DNA of 64,000 nt from an uncultured Lachnospiraceae bacterium (GCA_934339365.1 CAKRHW010000004.1:36983-100982); one strand, 5' to 3'. Counted from the first letter of the stretch, positions 43,110-52,221 are shown. Numbers and translations: made by a program. The notes: generated by a model not told the origin, from the letters alone.

Positions 43110-44291
43110 ATGGGAAAATTATTTACATCAGAATCAGTAACAGAAGGACATCCAGACAAGATAGCAGATCAGATTTCAGACGCAATTCTGGATGAATTAT
43201 TAAAGCAGGATCCTTATTCAAGGGTAGCAGCAGAGACAACAGTAGCAACAGGAATTGCACTTGTTGTTGGCGAGATTACGACAAAAGCATATGTGGATAT
43301 TGCAAAGATTGCAAGAGATACCATCAGAGAAATTGGCTATGTAAACAATGTAGATGGATACAATGCAAATTCAATTGCGGTACTGACATCAATTGATGAA
43401 CAGTCAGCAGATATTGCATTAGGTGTGGATCAGGCGTATGAATCGAAACAGAAAGGAGCAACAGAAGATTTTGGAACAGGTGCAGGAGATCAGGGAATTA
43501 TTTTTGGTTATGCAACCGATGAAACACCAGAGTATCTTCCGCCGGCAATTTCATTTGCACACAGACTTACCAGACAATTAGCAAAGGTCAGAAAGGATGG
43601 AACACTTACTTATCTGAGACCGGATGGAAAATCTCAGGTAACCGTTGAGTTTGCAGAAGATGGACAGACAGTAAAGAGAATTCATACAATTGTTATTTCG
43701 ACGCAGCATGCAGAAGGGGTAAGTCTTGAACAGATTAGAAAAGATATCATTCAGTATGTGATTCGACCGGTTATTCCAGAAGAATTATTAGATGATGAAA
43801 CTATTTATTATGTAAATCCAACAGGAAGATTTGTGATTGGAGGACCACAGGGAGATTCAGGATTAACAGGAAGAAAAATTATCGTAGATACTTATGGTGG
43901 AACAGGACGCCATGGTGGTGGAGCATTTTCAGGAAAAGATCCTACAAAGGTGGATCGTTCAGCAGCTTATGCAGCAAGATGGGTAGCAAAGAATTTAGTG
44001 GCTGCGGGTGTGGCAAAAAAGATTGAAGTGGAATTTGCTTATGCAATTGGAGTGGCAAAACCGGTATCAATTGCAGTAGAAACATTTGGAACCGGAGCAA
44101 TAAAAGACGAGAAAATAGTGGAAATCATAGAAGCGATTTTTGATCTTCGTCCGGAAGCAATTATTGAGGCACTCGATCTGAGAAGACCAATCTATAAGCA
44201 GACAGCAGCGTATGGACATTTTGGACGTACAGATATTGATTTACCTTGGGAGCATTTAGATAAGGTAGAAGAAATCAAGAAATATATTTAG
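43110..44291 (+). CDS. metK: S-adenosylmethionine synthetase
   Basis: MetK makes S-adenosylmethionine from methionine and ATP in the cytoplasm. All signatures are present in ~393 residues: GHPDKIADQISDA near residue 14, GAGDQGIIFGYA near 116, and GGPQGDSGLTGRKIIVDTYG near 251, with GGGAFSGKDPTKVDRS following. I chose ATG 43110; the ATG at 43101 is too close to AAAGGAG. The ABC permease gene starts within about 15 bases of its stop, so metK heads an operon with transport and radical SAM genes, an unusual setting for it. Confidence 0.97.
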   Translation: MGKLFTSESVTEGHPDKIADQISDAILDELLKQDPYSRVAAETTVATGIALVVGEITTKAYVDIAKIARDTIREIGYVNNVDGYNANSIAVLTSIDEQSADIALGVDQAYESKQKGATEDFGTGAGDQGIIFGYATDETPEYLPPAISFAHRLTRQLAKVRKDGTLTYLRPDGKSQVTVEFAEDGQTVKRIHTIVISTQHAEGVSLEQIRKDIIQYVIRPVIPEELLDDETIYYVNPTGRFVIGGPQGDSGLTGRKIIVDTYGGTGRHGGGAFSGKDPTKVDRSAAYAARWVAKNLVAAGVAKKIEVEFAYAIGVAKPVSIAVETFGTGAIKDEKIVEIIEAIFDLRPEAIIEALDLRRPIYKQTAAYGHFGRTDIDLPWEHLDKVEEIKKYI

Positions 44292-44306
44292 TAAGGAATG
44301 AGAAAT

Positions 44307-45062
44307 ATGGTTAAAAAGTTATTGAGAAAATTAGAAGAAATACTCCCAATCCTGATACTTTTGCTCATTTGGTTTTTCGTGACGGAAAGGGAGGACTACA
44401 ATAGTCTTCTTTTTCCAAAATTATCACAGGTTTTTGAAACAGCATTTGAAAAGGTAAAAGATGGCTCATTACTTTTGGCCGTTGGAATTAGTTTAAAAAG
44501 GGTAGTGTCCGGTTATATCATTGCTGCCATTTTAGGAATTGGTCTTGGAATCATCATTGGCTTGTCAGAACATGTATATCGAATGACAGATTTACTGATT
44601 CATATTATAAAACCAATTCCTCCCATCGCCTGGATTCCGCTTACCATTTTGTGGATGGGAATTGGAGAAGAAGCAAAAGTGTTTTTAATCTTTCTGGGAG
44701 GATTTTTCGCCATCTTGTTAAATACGTTAGATGGCATAAGATATACAGATAAAAAATTACTTGAGGTTGCAAAGGTAATGGAGACACCTAAAATAAAATA
44801 TATTTTTCAGCTCATCATACCGGCTGCACTTCCTTCCATTTTTACAGGATTGCGGGTCGCAATGGGAACCTGCTGGACCTGTGTTGTAGCAGCGGAACTT
44901 GTTGCTTCTAGTAGTGGCGTGGGGTATATGATTTCCAATGCAAGGAATTTTGGGCAGCTGGATGTCGTGATTGTTGGAATGATATCGGTAGGTATTGTTG
45001 GAAAAATTATGGATGTAATTTTGAAACGAATCGAAGGGAGGGTGCTTGTTTGGAACAGTTAA
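44307..45062 (+). CDS. ABC transporter permease (SsuC/TauC/ThiX-like)
   Basis: This ~251-residue permease has about six helices and the binding-protein-dependent transport motif region EVAKVMETPKIKYIFQLIIP, followed by ALPSIFTGLRVAMGTCWTC. It belongs to the importer group for sulfonates, taurine, nitrate and thiamine precursors. ATG 44307 is preceded by AAGGA; 44298 is too close. Its end overlaps the start of the ATPase gene. The substrate is unknown; the neighbours suggest a sulfur- or SAM-linked compound. Confidence 0.93.
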   Translation: MVKKLLRKLEEILPILILLLIWFFVTEREDYNSLLFPKLSQVFETAFEKVKDGSLLLAVGISLKRVVSGYIIAAILGIGLGIIIGLSEHVYRMTDLLIHIIKPIPPIAWIPLTILWMGIGEEAKVFLIFLGGFFAILLNTLDGIRYTDKKLLEVAKVMETPKIKYIFQLIIPAALPSIFTGLRVAMGTCWTCVVAAELVASSSGVGYMISNARNFGQLDVVIVGMISVGIVGKIMDVILKRIEGRVLVWNS

Positions 45063-45820
45063 ATAAATATTATCTGAAAGTGAAAAATCTGAGTAAAAAT
45101 TTTGGCGAAAGAAACATTTTGAGTGACATAAGTTTTCAGGTTTCAAAAGGGGAATTTATATGTATTGTTGGGAGCAGCGGATGTGGGAAAAGCACCCTCC
45201 TAAGAGCAGTATCAGGAATTGATACAGACTATGAAGGCAGTGTTTTGGTCAATGACAAAGAAGTGAAAAAGCCTTCCAAAAAGATAGGATATATTTTCCA
45301 GGAAAACAGGTTATTTCCCTGGCTTACCGTTGAGGAGAATGTAAGTTTCGCCTTAGAGAAAGAAAGGAAAAAAGAAAAGAGAAAAAAAGCAGATGAAGCA
45401 ATCAAAATGGTTGGACTTGAATTTGCAAAAAAACAATATCCAAAGACTTTGTCCGGAGGAATGGCACAAAGAGCGAATATAGCAAGGACACTGGTAAATA
45501 AACCGGAAATACTTTTATTAGATGAACCATTTGGAGCACTCGATGCATTTACGAAAATTCATTTGCAGGAAAAATTATGTGAGATAAGAAGTGCAGAGGG
45601 TACAACCATGATTATGGTAACGCATGATATTGAAGAGGCTGTGTATCTTGCAGACCGCATTATCATTCTGGATAAGGAGCCGGGAAGAATAAAGAAAATT
45701 ATTCAGGATGATCTGCCAAGACCGAGAGACCGGAATAGTCCGTATTTTAATGAATTAAGAAAAAAGGTTTACGGGTATTTCTTTGAAACACATGAAATTG
45801 TTGAAGATTATAGTATATAG
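45050..45820 (+). CDS. ABC transporter ATPase (SsuB/TauB-like), TTG start
   Basis: This 256-residue ATPase has Walker A GSSGCGKST near residue 41, Q-loop GYIFQENRLFPWL, signature LSGGMAQRANIARTL, Walker B LLLDEPFGALD and the switch His in MVTHDIEEAV. It pairs with the adjacent permease. The start is TTG at 45050, eight bases after AGGGAGG, with 13 bases of overlap with the permease gene, so translation is coupled. SsuB/TauB-type sequence features agree with the import of small organosulfur or similar compounds. Confidence 0.93.
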   Translation: MEQLNKYYLKVKNLSKNFGERNILSDISFQVSKGEFICIVGSSGCGKSTLLRAVSGIDTDYEGSVLVNDKEVKKPSKKIGYIFQENRLFPWLTVEENVSFALEKERKKEKRKKADEAIKMVGLEFAKKQYPKTLSGGMAQRANIARTLVNKPEILLLDEPFGALDAFTKIHLQEKLCEIRSAEGTTMIMVTHDIEEAVYLADRIIILDKEPGRIKKIIQDDLPRPRDRNSPYFNELRKKVYGYFFETHEIVEDYSI

Positions 45821-45831
45821 GAGGAACGGAT

Positions 45832-46839
45832 ATGAATAAAAAGAAAATAAAAAAATTAGCGATACTTGCAATTGCGTCAGCATTAGCAATCAGTTCCCTG
45901 GTCGGATGCAACGCAGAAAAAAAGAAACAAGAGACAGAAAGTTCTTCTAATAAGAAATTAAATATTGCAATTCAGCCGGTGGTAGGTTTTTTGCCTTTAT
46001 ATATTATGAAAGACAATCAATCTTTAGAGAAGGCACTTTCGGATGCAGGATACCATGTGGATGTGACCTATACAGAATATGAGTCAGGACCTCCCGAAAA
46101 TGAGGCTTTTGCAGCAGGACTTGCAGACATCGGTGTATTGGGAAATGTTCCGGCTTTGACAGGAATCGCTTCCGGTCAGGACAGAAAAATAATAGGAATT
46201 GCTTATAACGGAGAAGCGACGGAAGCCATTATTGTACCAAAAGATTCAGATATAAAAAAGGTATCTGATTTAAAGGGAAAGAAAATAGGGCTGGTTGTTG
46301 GATCCATTGCACAAAATCTCGTTTTGGCTGTGTTTCAGGAGAATAAACTTAACTTTAGTGATGTAACTTTCGTTAATTTATCTGCAGGAGAACAACAACA
46401 GGCTTTAGAAACAAAGGAAGTAGATGCAGTAGCAACCTGGGAACCAACCATTTCGAAACTTACTGCAGATGGCAAAAATGTTGTATTAGCAGATGGTACA
46501 GGTGTATTTTTAGGTGAGAACCCGATTATTGCAAGAGGAAAGTACATAGATGCAAATCCGGAAATTGTTCAGATATTTTTCGATGAATACAAGAAGGCGG
46601 TTCAGTTATTGAAAGATGATACCGAGAAATATGCGGAGAAGTATAGCAGTAATTTCGGATTAGAAAAAAATATTATTCGTGCAGCACTTACGCATGTGAA
46701 TGAGCCGGTGGCGATTACGGAAGAAGATGTCAGTGATTTGCAGAATACGGCAGAATTTCTGAAAAATGAAAATTTGATTTCGGCGGAAATAAAAGTAAAG
46801 GATTATGTGGATTTTTCATTTAGCAAAAAAGTAAAATAG
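45832..46839 (+). CDS. ABC transporter substrate-binding lipoprotein (SsuA/NMT1-like)
   Basis: This 335-residue lipoprotein has a hydrophobic signal and lipobox SSLVGCNAEKK. The mature part matches the SsuA/TauA/NMT1 fold: LNIAIQPVVGFLPLYIM, AAGLADIGVLGNVPAL, VSDLKGKKIGLVVGSIAQNL and VDAVATWEPT. It captures the substrate for the preceding permease and ATPase. AGGAGG precedes ATG 45832. The family has members for sulfonates, aromatic acids and thiamine precursors, so the ligand is open. Confidence 0.92.
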   Translation: MNKKKIKKLAILAIASALAISSLVGCNAEKKKQETESSSNKKLNIAIQPVVGFLPLYIMKDNQSLEKALSDAGYHVDVTYTEYESGPPENEAFAAGLADIGVLGNVPALTGIASGQDRKIIGIAYNGEATEAIIVPKDSDIKKVSDLKGKKIGLVVGSIAQNLVLAVFQENKLNFSDVTFVNLSAGEQQQALETKEVDAVATWEPTISKLTADGKNVVLADGTGVFLGENPIIARGKYIDANPEIVQIFFDEYKKAVQLLKDDTEKYAEKYSSNFGLEKNIIRAALTHVNEPVAITEEDVSDLQNTAEFLKNENLISAEIKVKDYVDFSFSKKVK

Positions 46840-46869
46840 CAAAGCAGTAAAGTAGGAGAGTGAGTCATT

Positions 46870-48150
46870 ATGATAAAAGCCAGAGATAAAGATTGGAGAA
46901 AAAAGGAACCGACGTTAAAAGAGGTCATAAAAAAATATTCGGATATGCCTGCAAGCTGGATACTGAAGGCAGATATTCAAAGGAGAGGACTTTGGTATAC
47001 CAAAAATGCAGTGGAAAAGATTGATCCGGCGATTCATGCGGTTCATCAGGATGGAAAAGATTTATTTAGAAACAATGTGGATTTTGTACCGGAAGGTCTG
47101 ATATGGAATGATGGAAGTTATTTAATTGCAAATTTTGACTTTGATCAGGAACATCCGGCAAGAGATCCTTATGTCGTAGATTATGTGGATGGAAAATATG
47201 TCATAATCGATGAGGGAGAAATCGTAGGAGATTTTCAGGGCTATTGGGAAAAACCTGATTTTTATAATAAAAAAGCATCCAATGGACAACCACTGAGCAC
47301 TTATGTCCAGGCAAGACCACAGCGGATAGAGGTCAGTGTCAATAAGTATTGCCATTTTTGGGATTGCCCGAAAGAAGGATGCAAGTACTGCCCACTGACT
47401 CCTTCGTTTAAGGCAAGCGGAAGTACAGAAGAACAAAGTGATTTGAAATACATGCGGGAAGCATTTGCAGAGGCATGGAAACAAAAAGGAAGATATACGC
47501 AGGTGCTTCTTACGGGAGGTTCCATTCTTTCAGGGGAAGAATTGTTTGATGATGAGTTAGAAAGCTATATCAGAGTCCTAAAAATGATAGGTGAATTTTT
47601 CCCGGGGAAAAGATTTCCGTCACAGTTGATTTCGTCCGCATTCAGTGTAAGACAGCTAGAAAGACTTTACAAAGAAACCGGATTAACAATGTATACAACA
47701 GATATTGAAGTTTTTGACAAGGAAAAATTTGAATGGATTTGCCCGGGAAAGGCACATAAACTTGGATATGATGAGTGGAAGAAGAGATTAATTGCAGCAG
47801 TAGATATTTTTGGAAAAGGAAATGTAACATCAGGGGCAGTGCTTGGAACAGAACTTGCCACACCAAATGGATTCCGTTCAGAAGACGAAGCGTTTGAAAA
47901 AGTTGTAGAGGAAGCAGAAAGTATCATTTCTCATGGAATTGCACTGGCTGCAAATATCTGGAGACCAACACCAAAGTCAATTTTTCAGAATCAGATTTCT
48001 CCGTCGCTGGATTATTTTGTAAGGGTATACAGAGAGTTTGACCGATTACAAAGAAAATATATTACCAACCCTTATAATGATGACTTTAGAAGATGCGGTG
48101 CCCATGTAGGACTTGATTTGATGAGAACTTATGAGGAGGTTCAACTATGA
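46870..48150 (+). CDS. Radical SAM protein with atypical Cys motif, subfamily not recognised
   Basis: This 426-residue protein has a long N-terminal part of about 150 residues with no recognised domain (QRRGLWYTKNAVEKIDPAIH). A radical SAM-like barrel then starts with RIEVSVNKYCHFWDCPKEGC followed by KYCP, a C-x4-C-x4-C-x2-C arrangement instead of the canonical CX3CX2C. TGGSILSGEELFDDELESYI and the strand GNVTSGAVLGTELATP are consistent with the barrel. It overlaps the next gene by four bases. Position in the metK-ABC operon suggests it acts on the imported compound or makes a cofactor from it. No product can be named. Confidence 0.8.
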   Translation: MIKARDKDWRKKEPTLKEVIKKYSDMPASWILKADIQRRGLWYTKNAVEKIDPAIHAVHQDGKDLFRNNVDFVPEGLIWNDGSYLIANFDFDQEHPARDPYVVDYVDGKYVIIDEGEIVGDFQGYWEKPDFYNKKASNGQPLSTYVQARPQRIEVSVNKYCHFWDCPKEGCKYCPLTPSFKASGSTEEQSDLKYMREAFAEAWKQKGRYTQVLLTGGSILSGEELFDDELESYIRVLKMIGEFFPGKRFPSQLISSAFSVRQLERLYKETGLTMYTTDIEVFDKEKFEWICPGKAHKLGYDEWKKRLIAAVDIFGKGNVTSGAVLGTELATPNGFRSEDEAFEKVVEEAESIISHGIALAANIWRPTPKSIFQNQISPSLDYFVRVYREFDRLQRKYITNPYNDDFRRCGAHVGLDLMRTYEEVQL

Positions 48151-48599
48151 TTTTAAATAAGGAATTAGTAGAAATAATCAATGATAAAGAGACGTTAAAG
48201 TCTGTAGCAACAGTAAGCAGAGAGGGAATTCCGCATGTAGCATACAAAGGAAGTCTTCATGTGGAAGAGGATAAAATTGTATTTTATGATTTGATTCAAA
48301 GCTCACAGATTAATAAAAATCTGGTTCATGCAATCTGGTTTGATGGAAAGGTTGCAATCAATCTTTTATCGAAAGACAAACGGAGTTTTTTAATCATTGG
48401 AAAACCTGTAAAATCTGTGACAGCCGGTAAGGCCTTTGAAAAAATATATGTTGCTCTGCAGGAGAAAAAAGGTGTGGAGGTGGATTTGTCTGCCATCTGG
48501 TATATCGAGCCATTAAGTGTCAGAGAAGAAACATATACAGCCCGCAGAAAAGAGGAAGAAGAAAAATATCCATATATCAGACACTTAGACAGAGTCTGA
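48147..48599 (+). CDS. Pyridoxamine 5'-phosphate oxidase-like split-barrel protein
   Basis: This 150-residue protein has the FMN-binding split-barrel pattern: SVATVSREGIPHVAYKGSLH, IVFYDLIQSSQINKNLVH and VAINLLSKDKRSFLIIGKPV. Such proteins bind flavin or heme-like ligands and reduce small molecules; many are not true PNPOx enzymes. Its ATG overlaps the radical SAM stop (ATGA), and GAGGAGG lies before it. It is the last gene of the operon and may work on the product of the radical SAM enzyme. Confidence 0.85.
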   Translation: MILNKELVEIINDKETLKSVATVSREGIPHVAYKGSLHVEEDKIVFYDLIQSSQINKNLVHAIWFDGKVAINLLSKDKRSFLIIGKPVKSVTAGKAFEKIYVALQEKKGVEVDLSAIWYIEPLSVREETYTARRKEEEEKYPYIRHLDRV

Positions 48600-48680
48600 A
48601 GAGAAAACATAAGTGCAGAATTTACCGGATTCTGTAAGGATGATTTTTTTCTAAATGGCTGGAAGAATGGTAAATTTTTA

Positions 48681-48710
48681 TTGTGGGGTAGAATGCTTTA
48701 ATGATATAAT
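48681..48710 (+). promoter_or_regulatory. Promoter of the LacI-family gene
   Basis: TTGTGG at 48681-48686 and TATAAT at 48705-48710 are 18 bases apart, shortly before AAGGAGG and the ATG at 48731. Confidence 0.6.
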
Positions 48711-48730
48711 TTCAGGGAAGGAGGAGAAAG

Positions 48731-49804
48731 ATGTCTGTAAAACAAATAGCAAAAATGGCCGGGACATCACCGGCAACTGTTTCGCGAATCTTAAATAATC
48801 CTAATTATCATTGTACCGATCCAAGTATCAGAGAAAAAGTCTGGAATGCGGCAATGGAATTAAATTATGTACCGAACGAGGCTGCAAGAAATTTAAAAAA
48901 GGGAGTGAAAAATCCGGCAGAAAAGATGCGTTATATACAAGTATTGATGACCAGGACAGAACGAAGTCAGACAGATCCTTTTTTCACAGAAGTTTTAAGG
49001 ATTGTTGAGTCAGAAATACATAGAAGTTCCTGCATTTTATCGCAAGTGTGGTATATGTCAGTTTTTTCAAGTGATAAACAGTGCAGATTAAATAATGTGA
49101 ATCAATTAGTAGAGGAATTGTATCAGGAAACAGAAGGAAAAAGTGATGGATTAATTGTAATAGGAAGATGCAATAAAGAGGCACTTAAAATTTTAAAAGC
49201 AAAATTTAAAAATTTAGTTTCGATTAACCGAAATCCAACCAATCGGGAAATCGATGAAGTAACCTGTGATGGTAAAAAGATAGCAACGACAGCTATTGAG
49301 TATTTAATTGGTCTGGGACATAATGATATCGCTTATGTAGGTGAGTGTCATGGAGAGTCCAGATATAAGGGATATGTCGATACTTTAATGCGACATGACT
49401 TAGAACTCAATCCTGCATATATTTTTGAAACAAAGCAGACAGAAAAAGCAGGATATGAGATTATGGAGAAAATATTAAAATCAGAAGATATTCCTACGGC
49501 GATTTATTGCGCCAATGATATTACAGCAATTGGAATGCTAAAGGCACTGGCAAAGTCAAAAAATAAATATCTGAATATCTCAGTCATATCCAGTGATGAT
49601 ATCGAACAGGCGCAGTTTGCCAGACCGATGCTTACCAGTGTTGCATTGCCAAAGACAGAGATGGCCAGATTTGCAGTATATTTGCTGACAGACAGGATAA
49701 AAGGACAGCATCATTCCGTTACAACGATGGAATTAGAAGGACATCTGGTGGTAAGAGAAAGCTGCGTAGATGTAGAAGAAAGCTACTGGAATTATATGAT
49801 TTAG
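48731..49804 (+). CDS. LacI-family transcriptional regulator
   Basis: Residues 1-57 form the LacI DNA-binding domain: MSVKQIAKMAGTSPATVSRI, LNNPNYHCTDPSIREKVW, and the hinge with NYVPNEAARNLKKG. Residues ~65-357 form a periplasmic-binding-protein-like ligand domain with a sugar-type pocket (VSINRNP, YLIGLGHNDIAYVGEC, CANDITAIGMLKAL, VISSDDIEQAQFARPMLTSV). The family matches repressors of sugar genes such as EbgR/GalR types. No sugar genes are adjacent, so the target is unclear. It is a complete protein with its own promoter. Confidence 0.93.
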   Translation: MSVKQIAKMAGTSPATVSRILNNPNYHCTDPSIREKVWNAAMELNYVPNEAARNLKKGVKNPAEKMRYIQVLMTRTERSQTDPFFTEVLRIVESEIHRSSCILSQVWYMSVFSSDKQCRLNNVNQLVEELYQETEGKSDGLIVIGRCNKEALKILKAKFKNLVSINRNPTNREIDEVTCDGKKIATTAIEYLIGLGHNDIAYVGECHGESRYKGYVDTLMRHDLELNPAYIFETKQTEKAGYEIMEKILKSEDIPTAIYCANDITAIGMLKALAKSKNKYLNISVISSDDIEQAQFARPMLTSVALPKTEMARFAVYLLTDRIKGQHHSVTTMELEGHLVVRESCVDVEESYWNYMI

Positions 49805-49838
49805 AATGTATCAGAATATATATTTGACATCAGATTAA

Positions 49839-50495
49839 ATGTTTTTGACTGGAAAATTATCAGGTAAATTTGAAACATATGATACATTGAAAGAGTCAGA
49901 AAGAAATGATGTGATAGTTGGATATTCAGGACCAATTGAAACCAGATTGCGAGATTTCGGGGTAATGATTCCTGATGTTGATTATCCGGAATCAATCTTG
50001 AAATATCTTGGAAGAAAGATATGGAAATCAACGATGAATACAATTAATAATAATCCTGATTTGTGGAACGTATTTGTAAAACCGATACGAAGAAAATCAT
50101 TTAAAGGCAGAGTGATAAGAAGTGCTACAGACTTAATCGGATGTGGTGCTACAAATGGAGATCAGGAAATATATGTTAGTGAAATATTAAATTTTGTTTC
50201 GGAATACAGAGTGTTTGTAAGGTATGGAGAAATTCTGGATGTAAGACATTATACGGGTGACTGGTCAATTTTTCCAGATGCAGAAACAATAGCAAATTGC
50301 GTGAAGGAGTACAAAGAAGGAATAAATACATATGCAATTGATTTTGGTGTGACAGATAAGGGAACGACAAATCTTATTGAAGTTAATGTATCGGGTGTCA
50401 TTGGTTCCTATGGCCTTGATCCCAATATGTATGCCAAATTTATGTCAGCCAGATGGTCAGAGTTAACTGAAACAGAGGATGAATGCAGATTTTAA
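49839..50495 (+). pseudogene. 5'-truncated ATP-grasp domain protein
   Basis: The segment matches the later part of an ATP-grasp protein family: VDYPESILKYLGRKIWKST, DLWNVFVKPIRRKSFKGRVI, YRVFVRYGEILDVRHYTG, and IEVNVSGVIGSYGLDPNMYA. These are ATP- and substrate-binding strands. The first ~60 residues expected for the family are missing: the ATG follows an in-frame TAA and has no ribosome site. I therefore read it as a 5'-truncated gene. A short functional form cannot be excluded. Confidence 0.6.
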
Positions 50496-50533
50496 TGGTT
50501 TTGTCGTGGTTGTAAGGAATCTGGTTATCAATA

Positions 50534-50581
50534 GAACCCAACGTGCCGCTTAGTAATGCGGATATCGTTGAGTTCTTTTTT
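50534..50581 (+). terminator. Terminator ahead of the AbiE locus
   Basis: GAACCCAACG at 50534-50543 pairs with CGTTGAGTTC at 50566-50575, with CCGC/GCGG inside, followed by a run of T. Confidence 0.85.
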
Positions 50582-50635
50582 ATATCAGTTTTTAATTTAT
50601 TATAAAAATGTAATATCTTATATTTTTGTATTTTA

Positions 50636-50664
50636 TTGACATACTAGTAGAAACAGAGTAATAT
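50636..50664 (+). promoter_or_regulatory. Consensus promoter of abiE genes
   Basis: A perfect TTGACA at 50636-50641 and TAATAT at 50659-50664 are 17 bases apart. Confidence 0.8.
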
Positions 50665-50674
50665 TTAATTAAAA

Positions 50675-50699
50675 TTCGGCAAATTACGAAAATGCCGAA
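50675..50699. promoter_or_regulatory. Operator-like inverted repeat, probable AbiEi site
   Basis: TTCGGCA at 50675-50681 and TGCCGAA at 50693-50699 flank an 11-base gap, directly after the -10 box and before the antitoxin ATG. AbiEi antitoxins are known to repress their own promoter through inverted repeats, so this is the likely site. Confidence 0.65.
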
Positions 50700-50722
50700 A
50701 ATAAATAAAAAGGTGATATATT

Positions 50723-51310
50723 ATGAAAGATATAAGTATTATAGCAAATGATCAAATGATTGTCTCTATCGAAGAGCTTAAAGAAAAGGGACTTACTCTT
50801 TATAAAATAAATCAGCTTGTAGATCAGGGAGTTCTTAAGAAACTGAATAAGAAATTTTATGAGAATACAAGTTATCAAGGTGAAGAATCTGATTTCTATT
50901 ATGCATATGCGTATGTCCCGGCTGGAGTAATCTGCCTTATGAGTGCTGCAGTTTATTACAATCTTACCACCTATAGACCAGATGCGATAGATGTAGCAAT
51001 TGAAAGAAAAGCACGTGTGTCAACACTTCCTGACTGGCCGGAAGTTAAGCTATATTACTACACAGATGATAGGTTTGAGCTTGGTATAGAAGCTATTGTT
51101 GATGGGAAGAATCAGTTTCGTATTTATGATATTGAGAAAACAGTTGTAGATATTGTTTTTTATCGTGAGAAGGTTGGAATGGAAGAAATGAAGGAAGTAC
51201 TTGTTAATTATCTTAGGAGAAAAGACAGAAACCTTAATCGCCTGATCCGATATGCGGAGCTAATGAAGTGTGGAGATATCATGAAAAATTATCTGGAGGT
51301 ACTTGTATAA
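50723..51310 (+). CDS. AbiEi-family antitoxin (type IV toxin-antitoxin)
   Basis: This 195-residue protein matches AbiEi antitoxins: an N-terminal winged-helix region (MIVSIEELKEKGLTLYKINQ, LVDQGVLKKLNKKFYEN) and a C-terminal antitoxin domain with ICLMSAAVYYNLTTY, DIEKTVVDIVFYR and a late Arg/Tyr-rich helix. In characterised pairs the N-terminal part represses transcription, and the C-terminal part is needed to counter the toxin. The stop overlaps the toxin ATG (TAATG). AGGTGA precedes the ATG. Confidence 0.88.
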   Translation: MKDISIIANDQMIVSIEELKEKGLTLYKINQLVDQGVLKKLNKKFYENTSYQGEESDFYYAYAYVPAGVICLMSAAVYYNLTTYRPDAIDVAIERKARVSTLPDWPEVKLYYYTDDRFELGIEAIVDGKNQFRIYDIEKTVVDIVFYREKVGMEEMKEVLVNYLRRKDRNLNRLIRYAELMKCGDIMKNYLEVLV

Positions 51311-52203
51311 TGAATGCAGAATCAGTAAAGGCGAGATTAAAAAATCTGGCTATAAAAGATGGAGGAACCATGCAGGATAAGCTTATAACATATGCATTGG
51401 AACGTTCAATTTACAGATTATCGATTTCAAAATATGTAAATCAATTTACCCTAAAAGGGGGAATATTTCTGTATGCTTTGTTCGATAAAAAATTTGCACG
51501 AGCAACCATGGATATTGACTTACTTGCCCAAAGAATCCCAAATGATGTGGAAAAAATGAAAGAGGTATTTCGAGATATTTTTGCTATAGAGTATGATGAT
51601 GCATTACGATACGATATAGATTCTTTAGATGTTCGAAGTATTACAGAATTCAAGGAATATCATGGGGTAAACGTGTCTATAAATGCATATCTGAATAGAA
51701 CAAAGATACCGGTATCCATTGATATTGGTTTTGGAGATGTGATTTATCCTGAAAGAATGCAGATGGATTTTCCTGTGATTTTGGACATGGATGAACCAAG
51801 AATATTTGTTTATTCGATATATTCTGTTATTGCAGAAAAGTTTGAAGCGATTGTTTCTTTGGGAATCATCAACGGAAGATATAAAGATTTCTATGATATA
51901 TATGTATTGGCGGGTAGATTTGATTTATCTGGTTTAGAATTGCAGGAAGCAATACAGGAAACTTTTTCCCATAGAAGTACGACATTTGATGACATTATAG
52001 CTTTTGAGGATGAGTTTGTGGAAGATATTACGAGACAGAATAGATGGAAGGCCTTTGTAAAAAAGAAAAAAGCGATAGAGGATATCAGTTTTATGGATGC
52101 TATTGCATTAGTAAAAAATGTGCTTATACCAGTGGTAGAATCTATTCAAGCAAATTTAAGATTTGATAAGAGATGGTTATGTGAAGAGAAAATGTGGAAA
52201 TAG
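51310..52203 (+). CDS. AbiEii-family nucleotidyltransferase toxin
   Basis: This 297-residue protein is an AbiEii/AbiGii toxin. The nucleotidyltransferase signature is clear: FTLKGGIFLYALFDKKF then RATMDIDLLAQ, with the Asp pair of the active site, and later VYSIYSVIAEKFEAIVSLG and RYKDFYDIYVLAGRFD. Related toxins add nucleotides to tRNA or otherwise block growth, giving abortive phage resistance. I chose ATG 51310, which overlaps the antitoxin stop by one base; translation is coupled. The protein appears complete. Confidence 0.9.
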   Translation: MNAESVKARLKNLAIKDGGTMQDKLITYALERSIYRLSISKYVNQFTLKGGIFLYALFDKKFARATMDIDLLAQRIPNDVEKMKEVFRDIFAIEYDDALRYDIDSLDVRSITEFKEYHGVNVSINAYLNRTKIPVSIDIGFGDVIYPERMQMDFPVILDMDEPRIFVYSIYSVIAEKFEAIVSLGIINGRYKDFYDIYVLAGRFDLSGLELQEAIQETFSHRSTTFDDIIAFEDEFVEDITRQNRWKAFVKKKKAIEDISFMDAIALVKNVLIPVVESIQANLRFDKRWLCEEKMWK

Positions 52204-52221
52204 ATAAGTACACTCGCTTAC

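Noticed and set aside
44292..44306. Riboswitch between metK and the ABC permease
   Set aside because: The gap is about 15 bases, too short for any riboswitch.
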